Shown in pieces: positions 25,767 through 34,771 of a stretch of DNA of 44,501 nucleotides. Numbering within the stretch: the stretch's first letter is position 1; each line of letters opens with the position of its first letter. A program made the position numbers and the translations under genes. The notes beneath the pieces are model-generated. The model was not told the DNA's origin, did not search any database, and worked only from the letters and a program-made list of their open reading frames with translations. Source of the stretch: an uncultured beta proteobacterium (GTDB lineage: Bacteria; Pseudomonadota; Gammaproteobacteria; Burkholderiales; Burkholderiaceae_C); contig CAIVLG010000179.1 of NCBI GenBank assembly GCA_903906695.1, positions 1 to 44,501 of the forward strand, read 5' to 3'.

Positions 25767-26987
25767 TCAGACTCTGGAGTTGACAAATTGGACAATGCGC
25801 TGTGCCGCTTCGACGCATTCGGCAGCTTCGGCCACCAGGGCCATGCGGATGCGCTGCCGCCCCGGGTTGACACCCTGGCGGTCGCGTGACAGGTAGGAGC
25901 CTGGCAACACCGTGACATTGTAGAGAGTGAAAAGTTCGCGTGCGAAATCGACGTCGCTTCCCCTGACCTTGGCCCACAGGTAGAAGCCGGCGTCCGGCAG
26001 GGAAACTTCGAGCACGCCTTGTAGCAAAGGCGTGACCTGAGAAAACTTGCAGCGGTACAGCGTCCGGTTCTCGATCACGTGTTGTTCATCTCGCCAGGCG
26101 GCGATGCTGGCGGCTTGCACTACCGGACTCATCGCGCAGCCATGGTAGGTTCGGTACAGCAGAAACTGTTTGATGAGTGCGGCGTCACCAAAACAAAAAC
26201 CGCTTCGCATGCCTGGCACATTGCTGCGTTTGGACAGGCTCGTCAGCGCGAGCAGGTTCTTGAAGGTGCTGCGCCCGAGTTTGGCAGACGCTTGCATGCC
26301 TCCCAACGGCGGCTCGTCGCCAAAATAGATTTCGCTGTAACACTCGTCCGAAGCGATCACAAAGCCGAACCGATCGCTCAGATCAAAAAGCTTCTTCCAC
26401 TCGGACAAAGGCATTACCGCCCCGGTCGGGTTGCCTGGCGAGCAGACAATGAGCAACTGGGTTTGAGCCCAAACGGAGTCGGGTACAGAGTCCCAGTCCT
26501 GCGCAAAATTGCGCGCCGCGTCGGTCGGTACAAAGTAGGGTTGCGCACCAGCAAGCAAGGCCGCGCCTTCGTAGATTTGGTAGAACGGGTTTGGACACAC
26601 CACGATCGGCTTGGCATCGCCTGTCGTGGTCGTGGGGACCGCGTTGACGATGGTCTGGGTCAGTGCAAACAGGGCTTCACGCGAGCCGGTGACCGGCAGC
26701 ATCTGGCTTGCCGGATCAAGGTCCAGACCATAGCGTTTGCCTAACCAGTCTGCAAAGGCTTCACGCAACTTGACATCGCCTGCGGTCGCAGGGTAAGAGG
26801 CCAGGCCACTGGGAGTGTTCAGCACCGCGTCAATCATTGCCTGTTGAATGAACGCCGGTGTCGGGTGCTTGGGTTCGCCCATGCCCAGACTGATATGTGC
26901 CAGAGCGGGATTCGGCGTGACATCGGAAAAGAGCTGACGCAGTCGCTCGAACGGGTAGGGCTGAAGAAGGGATAGCAGTGAGTTCAT
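25767..26987 (-). CDS. dapC: Succinyldiaminopimelate aminotransferase
   Basis: A 406-residue PLP-dependent class I/II aminotransferase. The PLP lysine lies in SLSKRSNVPGMRSGF, and the pyridine-ring Asp and its context are in FVIASDECYSEIYFGDEPP. The N-terminal motif ISLGMGEPKHPTP is typical of DapC. It converts N-succinyl-2-amino-6-oxopimelate to N-succinyl-LL-DAP using glutamate. It is followed by dapD on the same strand. A small Cys-rich gene lies 67 bases upstream, also on the minus strand. Confidence 0.94.
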   Translation of the reverse strand: MNSLLSLLQPYPFERLRQLFSDVTPNPALAHISLGMGEPKHPTPAFIQQAMIDAVLNTPSGLASYPATAGDVKLREAFADWLGKRYGLDLDPASQMLPVTGSREALFALTQTIVNAVPTTTTGDAKPIVVCPNPFYQIYEGAALLAGAQPYFVPTDAARNFAQDWDSVPDSVWAQTQLLIVCSPGNPTGAVMPLSEWKKLFDLSDRFGFVIASDECYSEIYFGDEPPLGGMQASAKLGRSTFKNLLALTSLSKRSNVPGMRSGFCFGDAALIKQFLLYRTYHGCAMSPVVQAASIAAWRDEQHVIENRTLYRCKFSQVTPLLQGVLEVSLPDAGFYLWAKVRGSDVDFARELFTLYNVTVLPGSYLSRDRQGVNPGRQRIRMALVAEAAECVEAAQRIVQFVNSRV

Positions 26988-27054
26988 GACTCGCGATTAT
27001 CCAGCCTGGCCGCGGGCGGCTCGCCCATTAGCCGAAGAACTAGCGTGGATTTGG

Positions 27055-27192
27055 CTATTTCTTGCGGCGCACTGTCACTGGTTTGGTTTCAGTGGTCTTG
27101 GGCGCGTCGCCCAAAATCGATTTCAGGGGGCAGACTTTGACGACGGGGCATTTGCTGCAACTGGCAACGATCGCGATCGGGCAGACGGTCAT
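27055..27192 (-). CDS. Small Cys-rich protein (45 residues)
   Basis: This short frame reads MTVCPIAIVASCSKC at the start and ends in a basic tail VTVRRKK. Four Cys are arranged as C4, C12, C15 and C21, with CP pairs at three of them, giving a CxxCP(x5)CP core that could bind zinc or an Fe-S cluster. AGGA lies seven bases before the ATG. It is in the right position to be cotranscribed with dapC. I recall similar short CxxCP proteins annotated as hypothetical in betaproteobacteria, but no function is known to me. The Cys pattern, ribosome site and placement support a real gene; it is too short to be certain. Confidence 0.65.
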   Translation of the reverse strand: MTVCPIAIVASCSKCPVVKVCPLKSILGDAPKTTETKPVTVRRKK

Positions 27193-27390
27193 GATGATTC
27201 CTGGGCTCAGGTGTTGATGACTTCGCAGTATGCACTGGATTTATTGATGGGGGCTCGCACAGATTTGTTGTTTTCCCGGCACACTCAAATCGCGGTAACA
27301 TCGCGCCGGTGGCCCCGATCAATCTTGTGATTACCATTTTGACCTGGTTAAAGGTGGTTCTGGCAGGTGCGAGGTCCAATAATTTCAACA

Positions 27391-28074
27391 ATGCCTAACG
27401 TGACAACCGACCCCATCAAGGTGCTGATCGTAGACGGTCAGCGAATCGTGCTTTCCGGATTGAAACTGCTGATTGAGAGTGACGCGCGCTTTCGTGTCAG
27501 CGGAGTCGCTGCTAACCGGGAAGAGGCTCTGCAACAGATCAGCCTGCAAGAACCGGATCTCATTGTTCTTGAGCTTGTCGTTGGGGAAGACAACGCCATT
27601 TACATGATTCCCGTTTTGCTGGCAAAGTGCAGAGCCAACATCGCCATACTGACCGGAAGCAGAAACCTGCCTTTGCATGATCAAGCGGTGATCGCGGGGG
27701 CTCGAGGCGTTATCGCGAAGGATGAGCTACCGCAAACCTTGTTCACGGCGCTTGAAAAAATATATCAAGGGGAGCTTTGGGTCAACCGCAATGCGACAGC
27801 GCGCATCCTGCTGGAAATTGCCAAGGCGCACGCGCCTAAGCAAGCAGGTCCGGAGGAGAAGAAACTCGCGAGCCTGACCAAAAAAGAAGAAAAAGTGCTG
27901 CAGGCGGTCGTGGCGTCGTCTGACAAGCAACTGAAGGTGGTGGCCGACGGCTTATGTATCAGCCAGCATACGCTGCGCAATCATCTTGCAGCAATTTACG
28001 AAAAACTGGGTGTCACCAGTCGTCTTGAGCTTTATGTCTATTGGAAAAAGTATTCTGCTGCCAAGGCGGCTTAA
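27391..28074 (+). CDS. NarL/LuxR-type response regulator with degenerate receiver
   Basis: The 227-residue protein has a receiver-like domain (about 8-130) and a LuxR-type helix-turn-helix domain (about 160-220, SLTKKEEKVLQAV and then LCISQHTLRNHLAAIYEKLGV). The receiver lacks key acidic residues. The acceptor Asp in the usual LLDLxMP is Glu61 here (DLIVLELVVGED), and the paired Asp near the N-terminus has become Gly (IVDGQ). The conserved Thr and Lys positions are kept (ILTGS, VIAKDE). It may therefore be active without phosphorylation. No sensor kinase gene adjoins. ATG at 27391 is chosen; a GTG at 27367 would add eight residues. Its 3' end overlaps the convergent PilZ gene by four bases. 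Confidence 0.88.
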   Translation: MPNVTTDPIKVLIVDGQRIVLSGLKLLIESDARFRVSGVAANREEALQQISLQEPDLIVLELVVGEDNAIYMIPVLLAKCRANIAILTGSRNLPLHDQAVIAGARGVIAKDELPQTLFTALEKIYQGELWVNRNATARILLEIAKAHAPKQAGPEEKKLASLTKKEEKVLQAVVASSDKQLKVVADGLCISQHTLRNHLAAIYEKLGVTSRLELYVYWKKYSAAKAA

Positions 28075-28376
28075 TTTGTCTTTTTCATGACCTGACTGAG
28101 TATCTTGACGCCCAGACCGTAACGGTCATCGACTTTCTCGATACGGATCACCTCACCCTCGCAACACAATTTAAGCTGCCCGCCCGGGGTATCAAGGTCC
28201 ACCCAGAAATCAATTCTGGAACCCGTTTCACATGGCTGATCTTGCACAATATAGAGCCCGGTGGCACTGACGTTGCGCGTCACCCCGCTCACGCCGTTGA
28301 TGGTGGTCGACAGTTCCGCAGCGTATCTCTTGCTTCGGTGCTCTTTGCCAAACGTGGTGGTCGAAAACTTTCTCAT
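28071..28376 (-). CDS. PilZ-domain protein (c-di-GMP receptor)
   Basis: A 101-residue single-domain protein. The PilZ binding motifs are present: RxxxR as R14-S-K-R17 (with H13 before it) and the (D/N)xSxxG motif N35VSATG40, followed by the small beta-barrel ending VDDRYGLGVKIL. Binding of c-di-GMP is therefore likely. The partner is unknown; type IV pili or flagellar motility are common outputs. It converges on, and slightly overlaps, the regulator gene at 27391-28074. Confidence 0.9.
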   Translation of the reverse strand: MRKFSTTTFGKEHRSKRYAAELSTTINGVSGVTRNVSATGLYIVQDQPCETGSRIDFWVDLDTPGGQLKLCCEGEVIRIEKVDDRYGLGVKILSQVMKKTN

Positions 28377-28496
28377 GTTGCCCTCATTCTTCAGGCCGTA
28401 GCATACCCCTTAACGTGTCGCTTCGCATCGCATGAAGCTCGTTTTGGACAAGCGGTGGTTGGCAGGGTAGCTCGGCTCGAAAGGCGTGCGATGCTA

Positions 28497-30044
28497 CTAG
28501 ACGGTGATCGCAATTCCCTTGAATTCGCCGCTCGCAATGCGCTTCTGCCACTCGGCTGGGCCGGTGATGTGGGCACTGGTGCCACCGGCATCAACCGCCA
28601 CGGTCACAGGCATATCGATCACATCGAATTCATAGATCGCTTCCATGCCGAGGTCGGCAAAACCAACCACCTTGGCGGTCTTGATGGCTTTGCTGACCAG
28701 GTAGGCGGCGCCGCCGACGGCCATCAGATAGGCGCTGCCGTGCTTCTTGATGGCCTCGATTGCCATCGGCCCACGTTCGGCCTTGCCGATCATCGAGATA
28801 AGGCCAGTCTGGCTCAACATCATCTCGGTGAAACCGTCCATTCGCGTTGCCGTAGTGGGGCCGGCCGGGCCGACTGCCTCATCTTTGACGGGGTCAACCG
28901 GACCGACGTAATAAATCACGCGGTTGGTGAAATCGACTGGGAGTTTTTCGCCCTTTGCCAGCATGTCCTTGATGCGCTTGTGGGCGGCGTCGCGTCCGGT
29001 CAGCATCTTGCCGTTGAGCAGCAAGGTGTCGCCCGGTTTCCAGCTTGCGACCTGCTCTTTGGTCAGTGTGTTGAGGTCGACTTTTTTGCTCTTGACGTAA
29101 TCGGGCGTCCATTGCACATCGGGCCACAAATCAAGCGAGGGCGGATCCAGGTACACCGGTCCGCTGCCATCCATCACAAAATGTGCATGACGTGTGGCCG
29201 CGCAGTTGGGAATCATGGCGACCGGTTTGCCGGCGGCGTGCGTCGGGTACATCTTGATCTTGATATCGAGCACGGTCGTGAGGCCACCCAGACCCTGCGC
29301 CCCGATGCCCAGTGCGTTGACCTTTTCAAACAGTTCGAGTCGGAGTGCTTCGGTTTTGCTGAGCGTTTGCCCAGACGTCGATTTGGCCTGCAACTCATGC
29401 ATGTCCAGGTCTTCCATCAGGCTTTGTTTGGCCATCAGCACAGCTTTTTCGGCGGTGCCGCCAATGCCGATGCCCAGCATGCCGGGAGGGCACCAGCCGG
29501 CACCCATGGTCGGTACGGTCTTGAGCACCCAGTCGACCACAGAGTCGCCCGGGTTCAGCATGACCATCTTGCTCTTGTTCTCGGATCCACCGCCCTTGGC
29601 TGCCACGGTGACTTCCAGCTTGTCCCCCGGAACCAGTTCCGTGTAGATCACCGCCGGTGTGTTGTCTTTGGTGTTCTTTCGCTCAAATTGCGGATCGTCC
29701 ACGACGCTGGCGCGCAGCGTGTTGTCAGGGTGCTTGTAGGCACGGCGCACGCCTTCGTTGATGGCGTCTTCCAGACTGCCGGTCAGGCCTTCCCAGCGCA
29801 GATCCAGACCCACCTTCAAAAACACGTTGACAATGCCGGTGTCCTGGCAGATTGGTCGATGACCGACGGCGCTCATCTTGCTGTTGGTCAGGATTTGCGC
29901 GATGGCATCTTTGGCCGCCGGACTTTGTTCGCGCTCATAAGCACGTGCCAGGTGGGCGATGTAATCGGACGGATGGTAGTAGCTAATGTATTGGAGTGCA
30001 GCAGCAATGGACTCGATCAGGTCAGACTGGCGTATGGTGGTCAT
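28497..30044 (-). CDS. Class I (Fe-S) fumarate hydratase
   Basis: This 515-residue oxygen-sensitive fumarase contains both the alpha and beta regions in one chain. Three Cys that would hold the 4Fe-4S cluster are seen at C66 (RPICQDTG), C185 (GAGWCPPG) and C281 (IPNCAATRH); the spacing of 119 and about 96 fits the family. The beta region has VGPAGPTTATRMDGF. It interconverts fumarate and malate in the TCA cycle. The gene diverges from acsA, sharing the control region 30045-30227. The gap of 120 bases to the PilZ gene downstream shows no clear terminator. Confidence 0.95.
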   Translation of the reverse strand: MTTIRQSDLIESIAAALQYISYYHPSDYIAHLARAYEREQSPAAKDAIAQILTNSKMSAVGHRPICQDTGIVNVFLKVGLDLRWEGLTGSLEDAINEGVRRAYKHPDNTLRASVVDDPQFERKNTKDNTPAVIYTELVPGDKLEVTVAAKGGGSENKSKMVMLNPGDSVVDWVLKTVPTMGAGWCPPGMLGIGIGGTAEKAVLMAKQSLMEDLDMHELQAKSTSGQTLSKTEALRLELFEKVNALGIGAQGLGGLTTVLDIKIKMYPTHAAGKPVAMIPNCAATRHAHFVMDGSGPVYLDPPSLDLWPDVQWTPDYVKSKKVDLNTLTKEQVASWKPGDTLLLNGKMLTGRDAAHKRIKDMLAKGEKLPVDFTNRVIYYVGPVDPVKDEAVGPAGPTTATRMDGFTEMMLSQTGLISMIGKAERGPMAIEAIKKHGSAYLMAVGGAAYLVSKAIKTAKVVGFADLGMEAIYEFDVIDMPVTVAVDAGGTSAHITGPAEWQKRIASGEFKGIAITV

Positions 30045-30106
30045 GGTGCTATGAAACCTCGGTTGGTGGGTTAAGTGGCGGTTCGTGTGCTGTGAGTTTA
30101 ACGACA

Positions 30107-30137
30107 GCCGCCACGGTGGAGCCGCCTTTGTGGCGAC
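30107..30137. other. Imperfect inverted repeat in the fumarase/acsA divergent region
   Basis: GCCGCCAC (30107-30114) and GTGGCGAC (30130-30137) pair over seven of eight positions around a 15-base loop. It lies in the 183-base region between the divergent fumarase and acetyl-CoA synthetase genes, so it could be an operator or an mRNA hairpin in the leader. No regulator can be named, and no good -35/-10 was recognised. Confidence 0.25.
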
Positions 30138-30227
30138 TTAGAGCAGGAAGTTTGATGCTAGTCAGTAGCTTGTAAGTGCGAACCACCAAAGTCGCTGAAA
30201 ATTTCAATTATTTGAGGAGAATTAATC

Positions 30228-32225
30228 ATGAGTGAACCATCGTCCGCGATCGAATCTGTTTTGATTGAGAACCGAGTGTTTCCGCCAAGTCAGGCGGTGA
30301 TCAAGGCCGCACGTGTTTCAGGTATGGAAAGCTACAACGCCCTGTGTGCCGAAGCAGAGCGTGATTTTGAAGGGTATTGGGCCCGGTTGGCTCGCGAAAA
30401 CGTGGTCTGGAGCAAGCCCTTCAGCAAGACGCTGAACGAGTCAAACGCACCTTTCTACAAATGGTTTGAGGATGGCGAACTCAATGCTTCGGCAAATTGC
30501 CTGGACAAGCACATGGGCACGCCGATCGAAAACAAGACGGCCGTCATCTTTGAGGCCGACGATGGCACCGTCACCAAGACCAGCTACAAGGAATTGTTGC
30601 TGCGCGTCAGTCTGTTCGCGAACGCACTGAAGGCCAAGGGTGTCAAGAAGGGCGATCGGGTTTTGGTCTACATGCCCATGACCCTGGAAGGCGTGATCGC
30701 GATGCAGGCTTGTGCACGCATTGGTGCCACGCACAGTGTTGTGTTTGGCGGTTTTTCAGCCAAGGCCCTGCAGGAGCGCATCATCGACGCTGGCGCAGTG
30801 GCGGTAATTACCGCCAACTATCAGATGCGCGGTGGCAAGGAACTGCCGTTGAAAGCGATTGTGGACGAAGGTCTGGCCCTTGGTGGCTGCGAGTCGATCA
30901 AGTTCGTGTTTGTCTATCAGCGTACCGCAAGTGCCTGCAATATGGTGCCCGGGCGCGATCTTACTTTCACCGAAGCGATGGCCGGTCAGCCCGCCGAATG
31001 TGCTCCGGTGTTCGTCGGTGCAGAGCATCCGCTTTTTATTCTTTACACCTCGGGCTCGACCGGAAAACCCAAGGGGGTGCAGCACTCCACAGGGGGCTTT
31101 CTGTTGTGGGCCAAGCTGACCATGGATTGGACCTTTGATTTGCAGCCATCGGATGTTTTCTGGTGCACAGCCGATATTGGCTGGATCACGGGTCACTCCT
31201 ACGTCGCATATGGCCCGCTGGCGGCGGGCGCCACCGAGATCATCTTTGAAGGTGTCCCCACCTACCCGGATGCAGGTCGTTTCTGGCAGATGATAGCGCG
31301 CCACAAATGCACCATCTTTTACACCGCACCCACAGCCATCCGATCCCTGATCAAGGCGGCCGAAAGCAACGAAAAAATTCACCCGGCACGTTCTGATCTG
31401 AGCAGTTTGCGCATCCTGGGAACGGTTGGTGAGCCGATCAATCCGGAGGCCTGGATGTGGTACTACAGGCATGTCGGCGGCGAGCGTTGCCCCATCGTCG
31501 ATACCTTCTGGCAGACCGAAACGGGTGGTCACATGATCACACCGCTGCCCGGTGCAACCCCGCTGGTCCCTGGCAGTTGTACCTTGCCCCTGCCTGGCAT
31601 CATGGCGGCGATCGTTGATGAAGCGGGGCACGACGTGCCGAACGGATCAGGCGGCATGCTGGTAGTCAAACGGCCATGGCCTTCGATGATTCGCACCATC
31701 TGGAATGACCCTGAGCGTTATAAGAAGAGCTATTTTCCGGATGAGATGGGGGGCACTTATTACTTGGCCGGCGACGGTGCCGTGCGCAGCATAGACCGTG
31801 GCTATTTCCGCATCACGGGACGCATCGATGACGTGTTGAATGTGTCGGGCCACCGCATGGGCACCATGGAAATCGAATCGGCGCTCGTCGCCAAAACCGA
31901 TCTGGTGGCGGAGGCCGCAGTTGTTGGGCGCCCGGATGACATGACGGGCGAAGCGATATGCGCGTTTGTGGTTCTCAAACGCCCTTGCCCGACCGGTGAC
32001 GAAGCCCGGGCGATTGCCAAGGAACTTCGCGACTGGGTCGCCAAGGAGATCGGCCCGATTGCCAAACCCAAGGACATCCGTTTTGGTGAGAATCTGCCGA
32101 AGACGCGATCAGGCAAGATCATGCGTCGTTTGCTGCGCTCCCTGGCGAAAGGTGAATCGATTACCCAGGATACTTCCACCCTGGAGAACCCGGCGATTCT
32201 GAGCCAACTGGGACAGACTTATTGA
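30228..32225 (+). CDS. acsA: Acetyl-CoA synthetase (AMP-forming)
   Basis: The 665-residue adenylate-forming enzyme makes acetyl-CoA from acetate, ATP and CoA. The core motifs are present: P-loop-like [14 protein letters not shown], the central [10 protein letters not shown] whose Trp lines the small acyl pocket, [20 protein letters not shown] at the domain hinge, and C-terminal [10 protein letters not shown] with the lysine that is acetylated to switch Acs off. The Acs-type N-terminus ([20 protein letters not shown]) and full length separate it from shorter acyl-CoA ligases. A strong ribosome site (GAGGAGAATTAATC) precedes the ATG. It diverges from fumarase. Confidence 0.95.
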   Translation: MSEPSSAIESVLIENRVFPPSQAVIKAARVSGMESYNALCAEAERDFEGYWARLARENVVWSKPFSKTLNESNAPFYKWFEDGELNASANCLDKHMGTPIENKTAVIFEADDGTVTKTSYKELLLRVSLFANALKAKGVKKGDRVLVYMPMTLEGVIAMQACARIGATHSVVFGGFSAKALQERIIDAGAVAVITANYQMRGGKELPLKAIVDEGLALGGCESIKFVFVYQRTASACNMVPGRDLTFTEAMAGQPAECAPVFVGAEHPLFILYTSGSTGKPKGVQHSTGGFLLWAKLTMDWTFDLQPSDVFWCTADIGWITGHSYVAYGPLAAGATEIIFEGVPTYPDAGRFWQMIARHKCTIFYTAPTAIRSLIKAAESNEKIHPARSDLSSLRILGTVGEPINPEAWMWYYRHVGGERCPIVDTFWQTETGGHMITPLPGATPLVPGSCTLPLPGIMAAIVDEAGHDVPNGSGGMLVVKRPWPSMIRTIWNDPERYKKSYFPDEMGGTYYLAGDGAVRSIDRGYFRITGRIDDVLNVSGHRMGTMEIESALVAKTDLVAEAAVVGRPDDMTGEAICAFVVLKRPCPTGDEARAIAKELRDWVAKEIGPIAKPKDIRFGENLPKTRSGKIMRRLLRSLAKGESITQDTSTLENPAILSQLGQTY

Positions 32226-32232
32226 TGAGGAA

Positions 32233-32258
32233 GGTCTGACTATTTCAGGGTCAGGACC
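32233..32258. terminator. Possible bidirectional hairpin between acsA and the cytochrome c gene
   Basis: GGTCTGAC (32233-32240) can pair with GTCA-G-GACC (32250-32258), giving eight pairs with one bulged G and a nine-base loop. It spans the ends of two convergent genes. No T-run follows in either direction, so function as an intrinsic terminator is doubtful. Confidence 0.25.
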
Positions 32259-32545
32259 CAGGCCGCCAGCCTTTTCGCTTCCTCGTCGTTGACCTGTTTG
32301 TTGACCGGCATCGGGACCGCACCCCAGGCCCCGGCGCCACCCTTCATGATCTTGGCAGCGAGTTTGTCTGCCGCGTCCTTTTGCCCGGCATACTTCTTGG
32401 CAACTTCCTGATAAGCTGGGCCCACCACCTTTTTGTCGATGGCGTGACACGACATGCAGTTTTTCGATTTGGCAAGGGCCAGATCGGCCAGCGCCGGGAC
32501 GGCGATTGCAGACCAGATCAGCAACACTAACGGAGCGCGGCCCAT
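32240..32545 (-). CDS. Periplasmic monohaem cytochrome c (c551/c552-type)
   Basis: A 101-residue protein with a signal peptide (about residues 1-20, cleaved after VPALA) and one haem site CMSCH. A probable Met axial ligand lies in AVPMPVNKQ, and the C-terminal helix ([14 protein letters not shown]) is typical of class I small cytochromes. It likely shuttles electrons in the periplasm, for example to the cbb3 oxidase encoded further on, but it is not in that operon. It converges on acsA. Confidence 0.92.
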   Translation of the reverse strand: MGRAPLVLLIWSAIAVPALADLALAKSKNCMSCHAIDKKVVGPAYQEVAKKYAGQKDAADKLAAKIMKGGAGAWGAVPMPVNKQVNDEEAKRLAAWVLTLK

Positions 32546-32644
32546 TGTGGGTTTTCTTTGTCGTTTGGGTTACAGTTGATTGATCGAATTGTAATGACTG
32601 TGCCGACCGGGTGCGGGTCGGTGGAATCAACTTAGGAGCAGGAC

Positions 32645-32890
32645 GTGTATCTACTAGGGCTTGGACTGATCTTTCTGGCAATGAAGTTCTTTGGTTGGGG
32701 CATGGTGGCGGCCTGGGATTGGTGGTTTGTGGTGGCGCCGTTTGGGCTTGCCGTGCTGTGGTGGGCCTGGGCAGATTGGTCTGGCTACACCAAGAAGAAA
32801 GTCATGAAACAAGAAGACGCACGCCGCCAGCATCGAGTTGACATGAATCGACAAGCTTTGGGCAGTTCTTCCAAAAAAAAGCGACGCTGA
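32645..32890 (+). CDS. Small Trp-rich membrane protein
   Basis: An 81-residue protein with two hydrophobic segments in the first 45 residues, packed with Trp (FGWGMVAAWDWWF and LWWAWADWSGY), then a highly charged tail ending SSKKKRR. This matches the family I know as 'small Trp-rich protein' (TIGR04438), found mainly in Burkholderiales and without known function. Start is GTG with AGGAG six bases upstream (32634-32638). It converges on ilvD and is divergent from the cytochrome gene. Confidence 0.85.
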   Translation: MYLLGLGLIFLAMKFFGWGMVAAWDWWFVVAPFGLAVLWWAWADWSGYTKKKVMKQEDARRQHRVDMNRQALGSSSKKKRR

Positions 32891-32916
32891 CGAAGCCTCA
32901 AAATAACCCAAACAGC

Positions 32917-32937
32917 GCGCCCAGGTCTGGCGGGTGC
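32917..32937. terminator. Possible terminator hairpin between convergent genes
   Basis: GCGCCC (32917-32922) pairs with GGGTGC (32932-32937), six pairs including one G-T, around a nine-base loop. It lies in the 60-base gap between the ends of the Trp-rich protein gene and ilvD. A T-run is lacking, so this is tentative. Confidence 0.3.
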
Positions 32938-32950
32938 TAAGGCCGGCGGC

Positions 32951-34645
32951 TCAGTAGTTGTCGAGCACGGCGCCCTTGCTGGCTGTTGATGCATTGAAGG
33001 CAAACTTGGCCTGCACGCCACGGGTATAGCGTGGCCGCGGCGCCTTCCAGACAGAGCGGCGCCTGGCAATTTCCTCGTCACTGACATTGAGTTGCAGCAG
33101 CAACTGGTGTGCATCGATGGTGACCGAGTCGCCCTCCTCGATGAACGCAATGGTGCCACCGACTGCTGCTTCGGGCGCGACGTGTCCCACCACCATTCCC
33201 CAGGTGCCGCCGGAAAAGCGACCATCCGTGATCAGACCGACCGACTCGCCCAGTCCCTGACCGACCAGGGCTCCGGTCGGCGCCAGCATCTCGGGCATGC
33301 CGGGGCCACCCTTGGGGCCAAGGTAGCGCAACACCATGATGTCGCCCGCCACGATCTTGCCGGCCAGAATGGCCGCCAAGCCCGATTGTTCGTCGTCGAA
33401 GACGCGCGCCGGGCCGGTGATCACCGGGTTCTTCAGGCCGGTGATTTTGGCGACGCAGCCTTCAGGCGCCAGATTGCCCTTCAGTATGGCAAGGTGCCCC
33501 TGCTGATACATCGGGTTGGACAGCGGGCGAATCACATTCTGGTCAGCGCGTGGTGCTGCTGGCACTTCTTTCAATACCTCGGCGATGGTCTGGCCGGAGA
33601 TCGTGATGCAATCACCATGCAATAGTCCGGCCGACAAAAGCGTCTTCATGACTTGCGGGATGCCGCCAGCCCGGTGCAAATCCACCGCTAAATACTGGCC
33701 ACTGGGTTTCAGGTCGCACAGCACCGGGGTCTTCTGGCGCACTCGTTCAAAATCGTCGATCGTCCACTCCACGCCCGCTGCATGTGCAATTGCGAGAAAG
33801 TGCAGTACCGCATTGGTCGAGCCACCGATGGCCATGATCACGGCGACCGCGTTCTCGATCGACTTGCGGGTCACGATGTCGCGTGGCTTCAGGTCCCTCT
33901 TGATGGCTTCGATCAGTAAGCGCGCCGACTCCCGAGTTGAATCCACTTTTTCCTCATGTGGATTGGCCATGGTACTGGAGTAAGGCAGCGACATGCCGAG
34001 CGCTTCAAAGGCCGACGACATGGTGTTGGCCGTGTACATGCCGCCGCAGGATCCGGTGCCGGGGACGGCGCGTCGCTCGATTTCCAACAGATCTTCATCG
34101 CTCATGCGACCGGCCGCATTCTCGCCGACAGCTTCGAACACACTGACGATATTGAGGTCCTTGCCCTGATAGTGGCCGGGCAGAATGGTGCCGCCATAGA
34201 CAAAGATGGCGGGCACGTTGGCGCGCAACATACCCATCATGCCGCCCGGCATGTTCTTGTCGCAACCACCAACCACCAGTACTCCATCCATCCACTGACC
34301 CTGGACGCAGGTTTCGATGCAGTCCGAGATGACTTCTCGGCTGACCAGCGAATATTTCATGCCCTCGGTACCCATCGACATGCCATCTGAAATGGTGGGT
34401 GTTCCGAACACTTGTGCGTTGCCGCCGGCGTCTTCGATCGCCGCGACGGCCGCATTGGCCAATTTCTGCAGTCCGCTGTTGCAAGGCGTGATTGTGCTGT
34501 GACCGTTGGCGACGCCGACCATGGGCTTGTAGAAATCCTCGGCCTGATAACCCATGGCGTAGTACATGGAGCGATTGGGCGCACGTGACTTGCCTTCGGT
34601 AATATTCTTGCTACGCGGATTGAGGACGACGGGTTGGGTGGCCAT
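32951..34645 (-). CDS. ilvD: Dihydroxy-acid dehydratase
   Basis: The 564-residue Fe-S enzyme dehydrates dihydroxy acids in Val, Leu and Ile synthesis. Cluster-binding Cys are visible at C55 (TPCNSGLQ), C128 ([10 protein letters not shown]) and C200 ([13 protein letters not shown]). The C-terminal part has [21 protein letters not shown] with the catalytic Ser region. The reading frame stays open 148 codons further upstream to 35089, but that stretch overlaps lgt on the other strand. The start [16 protein letters not shown] at 34645 is the usual one for this family. ilvD and lgt diverge from a 126-base AT-richer region (34646-34771) that should contain both promoters. Confidence 0.95.
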   Translation of the reverse strand: MATQPVVLNPRSKNITEGKSRAPNRSMYYAMGYQAEDFYKPMVGVANGHSTITPCNSGLQKLANAAVAAIEDAGGNAQVFGTPTISDGMSMGTEGMKYSLVSREVISDCIETCVQGQWMDGVLVVGGCDKNMPGGMMGMLRANVPAIFVYGGTILPGHYQGKDLNIVSVFEAVGENAAGRMSDEDLLEIERRAVPGTGSCGGMYTANTMSSAFEALGMSLPYSSTMANPHEEKVDSTRESARLLIEAIKRDLKPRDIVTRKSIENAVAVIMAIGGSTNAVLHFLAIAHAAGVEWTIDDFERVRQKTPVLCDLKPSGQYLAVDLHRAGGIPQVMKTLLSAGLLHGDCITISGQTIAEVLKEVPAAPRADQNVIRPLSNPMYQQGHLAILKGNLAPEGCVAKITGLKNPVITGPARVFDDEQSGLAAILAGKIVAGDIMVLRYLGPKGGPGMPEMLAPTGALVGQGLGESVGLITDGRFSGGTWGMVVGHVAPEAAVGGTIAFIEEGDSVTIDAHQLLLQLNVSDEEIARRRSVWKAPRPRYTRGVQAKFAFNASTASKGAVLDNY

Positions 34646-34771
34646 TGCATGTTTCTCGTAACAAGGATTTGAGGTTCCCGGGCCAGAGCGGTTGCCGGAC
34701 ACTATTGTTTTGTATATTCGGGATATTTTATCGGTCGTTCTGATACTTGTGCTTGCGTGCACAATTCGCCC

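Noticed and set aside
28421-28495. Eight-base inverted repeat GCATCGCA/TGCGATGC between the PilZ and fumarase genes
   Set aside because: The arms are more than 50 bases apart and no T-run follows; chance pairing is likely.
28041-30074. A 677-codon open frame on the plus strand opposite fumarase
   Set aside because: It mirrors the minus-strand fumarase gene; the translation has no family motif and is rich in His/Arg/Gly as expected for a shadow frame in GC-rich DNA.
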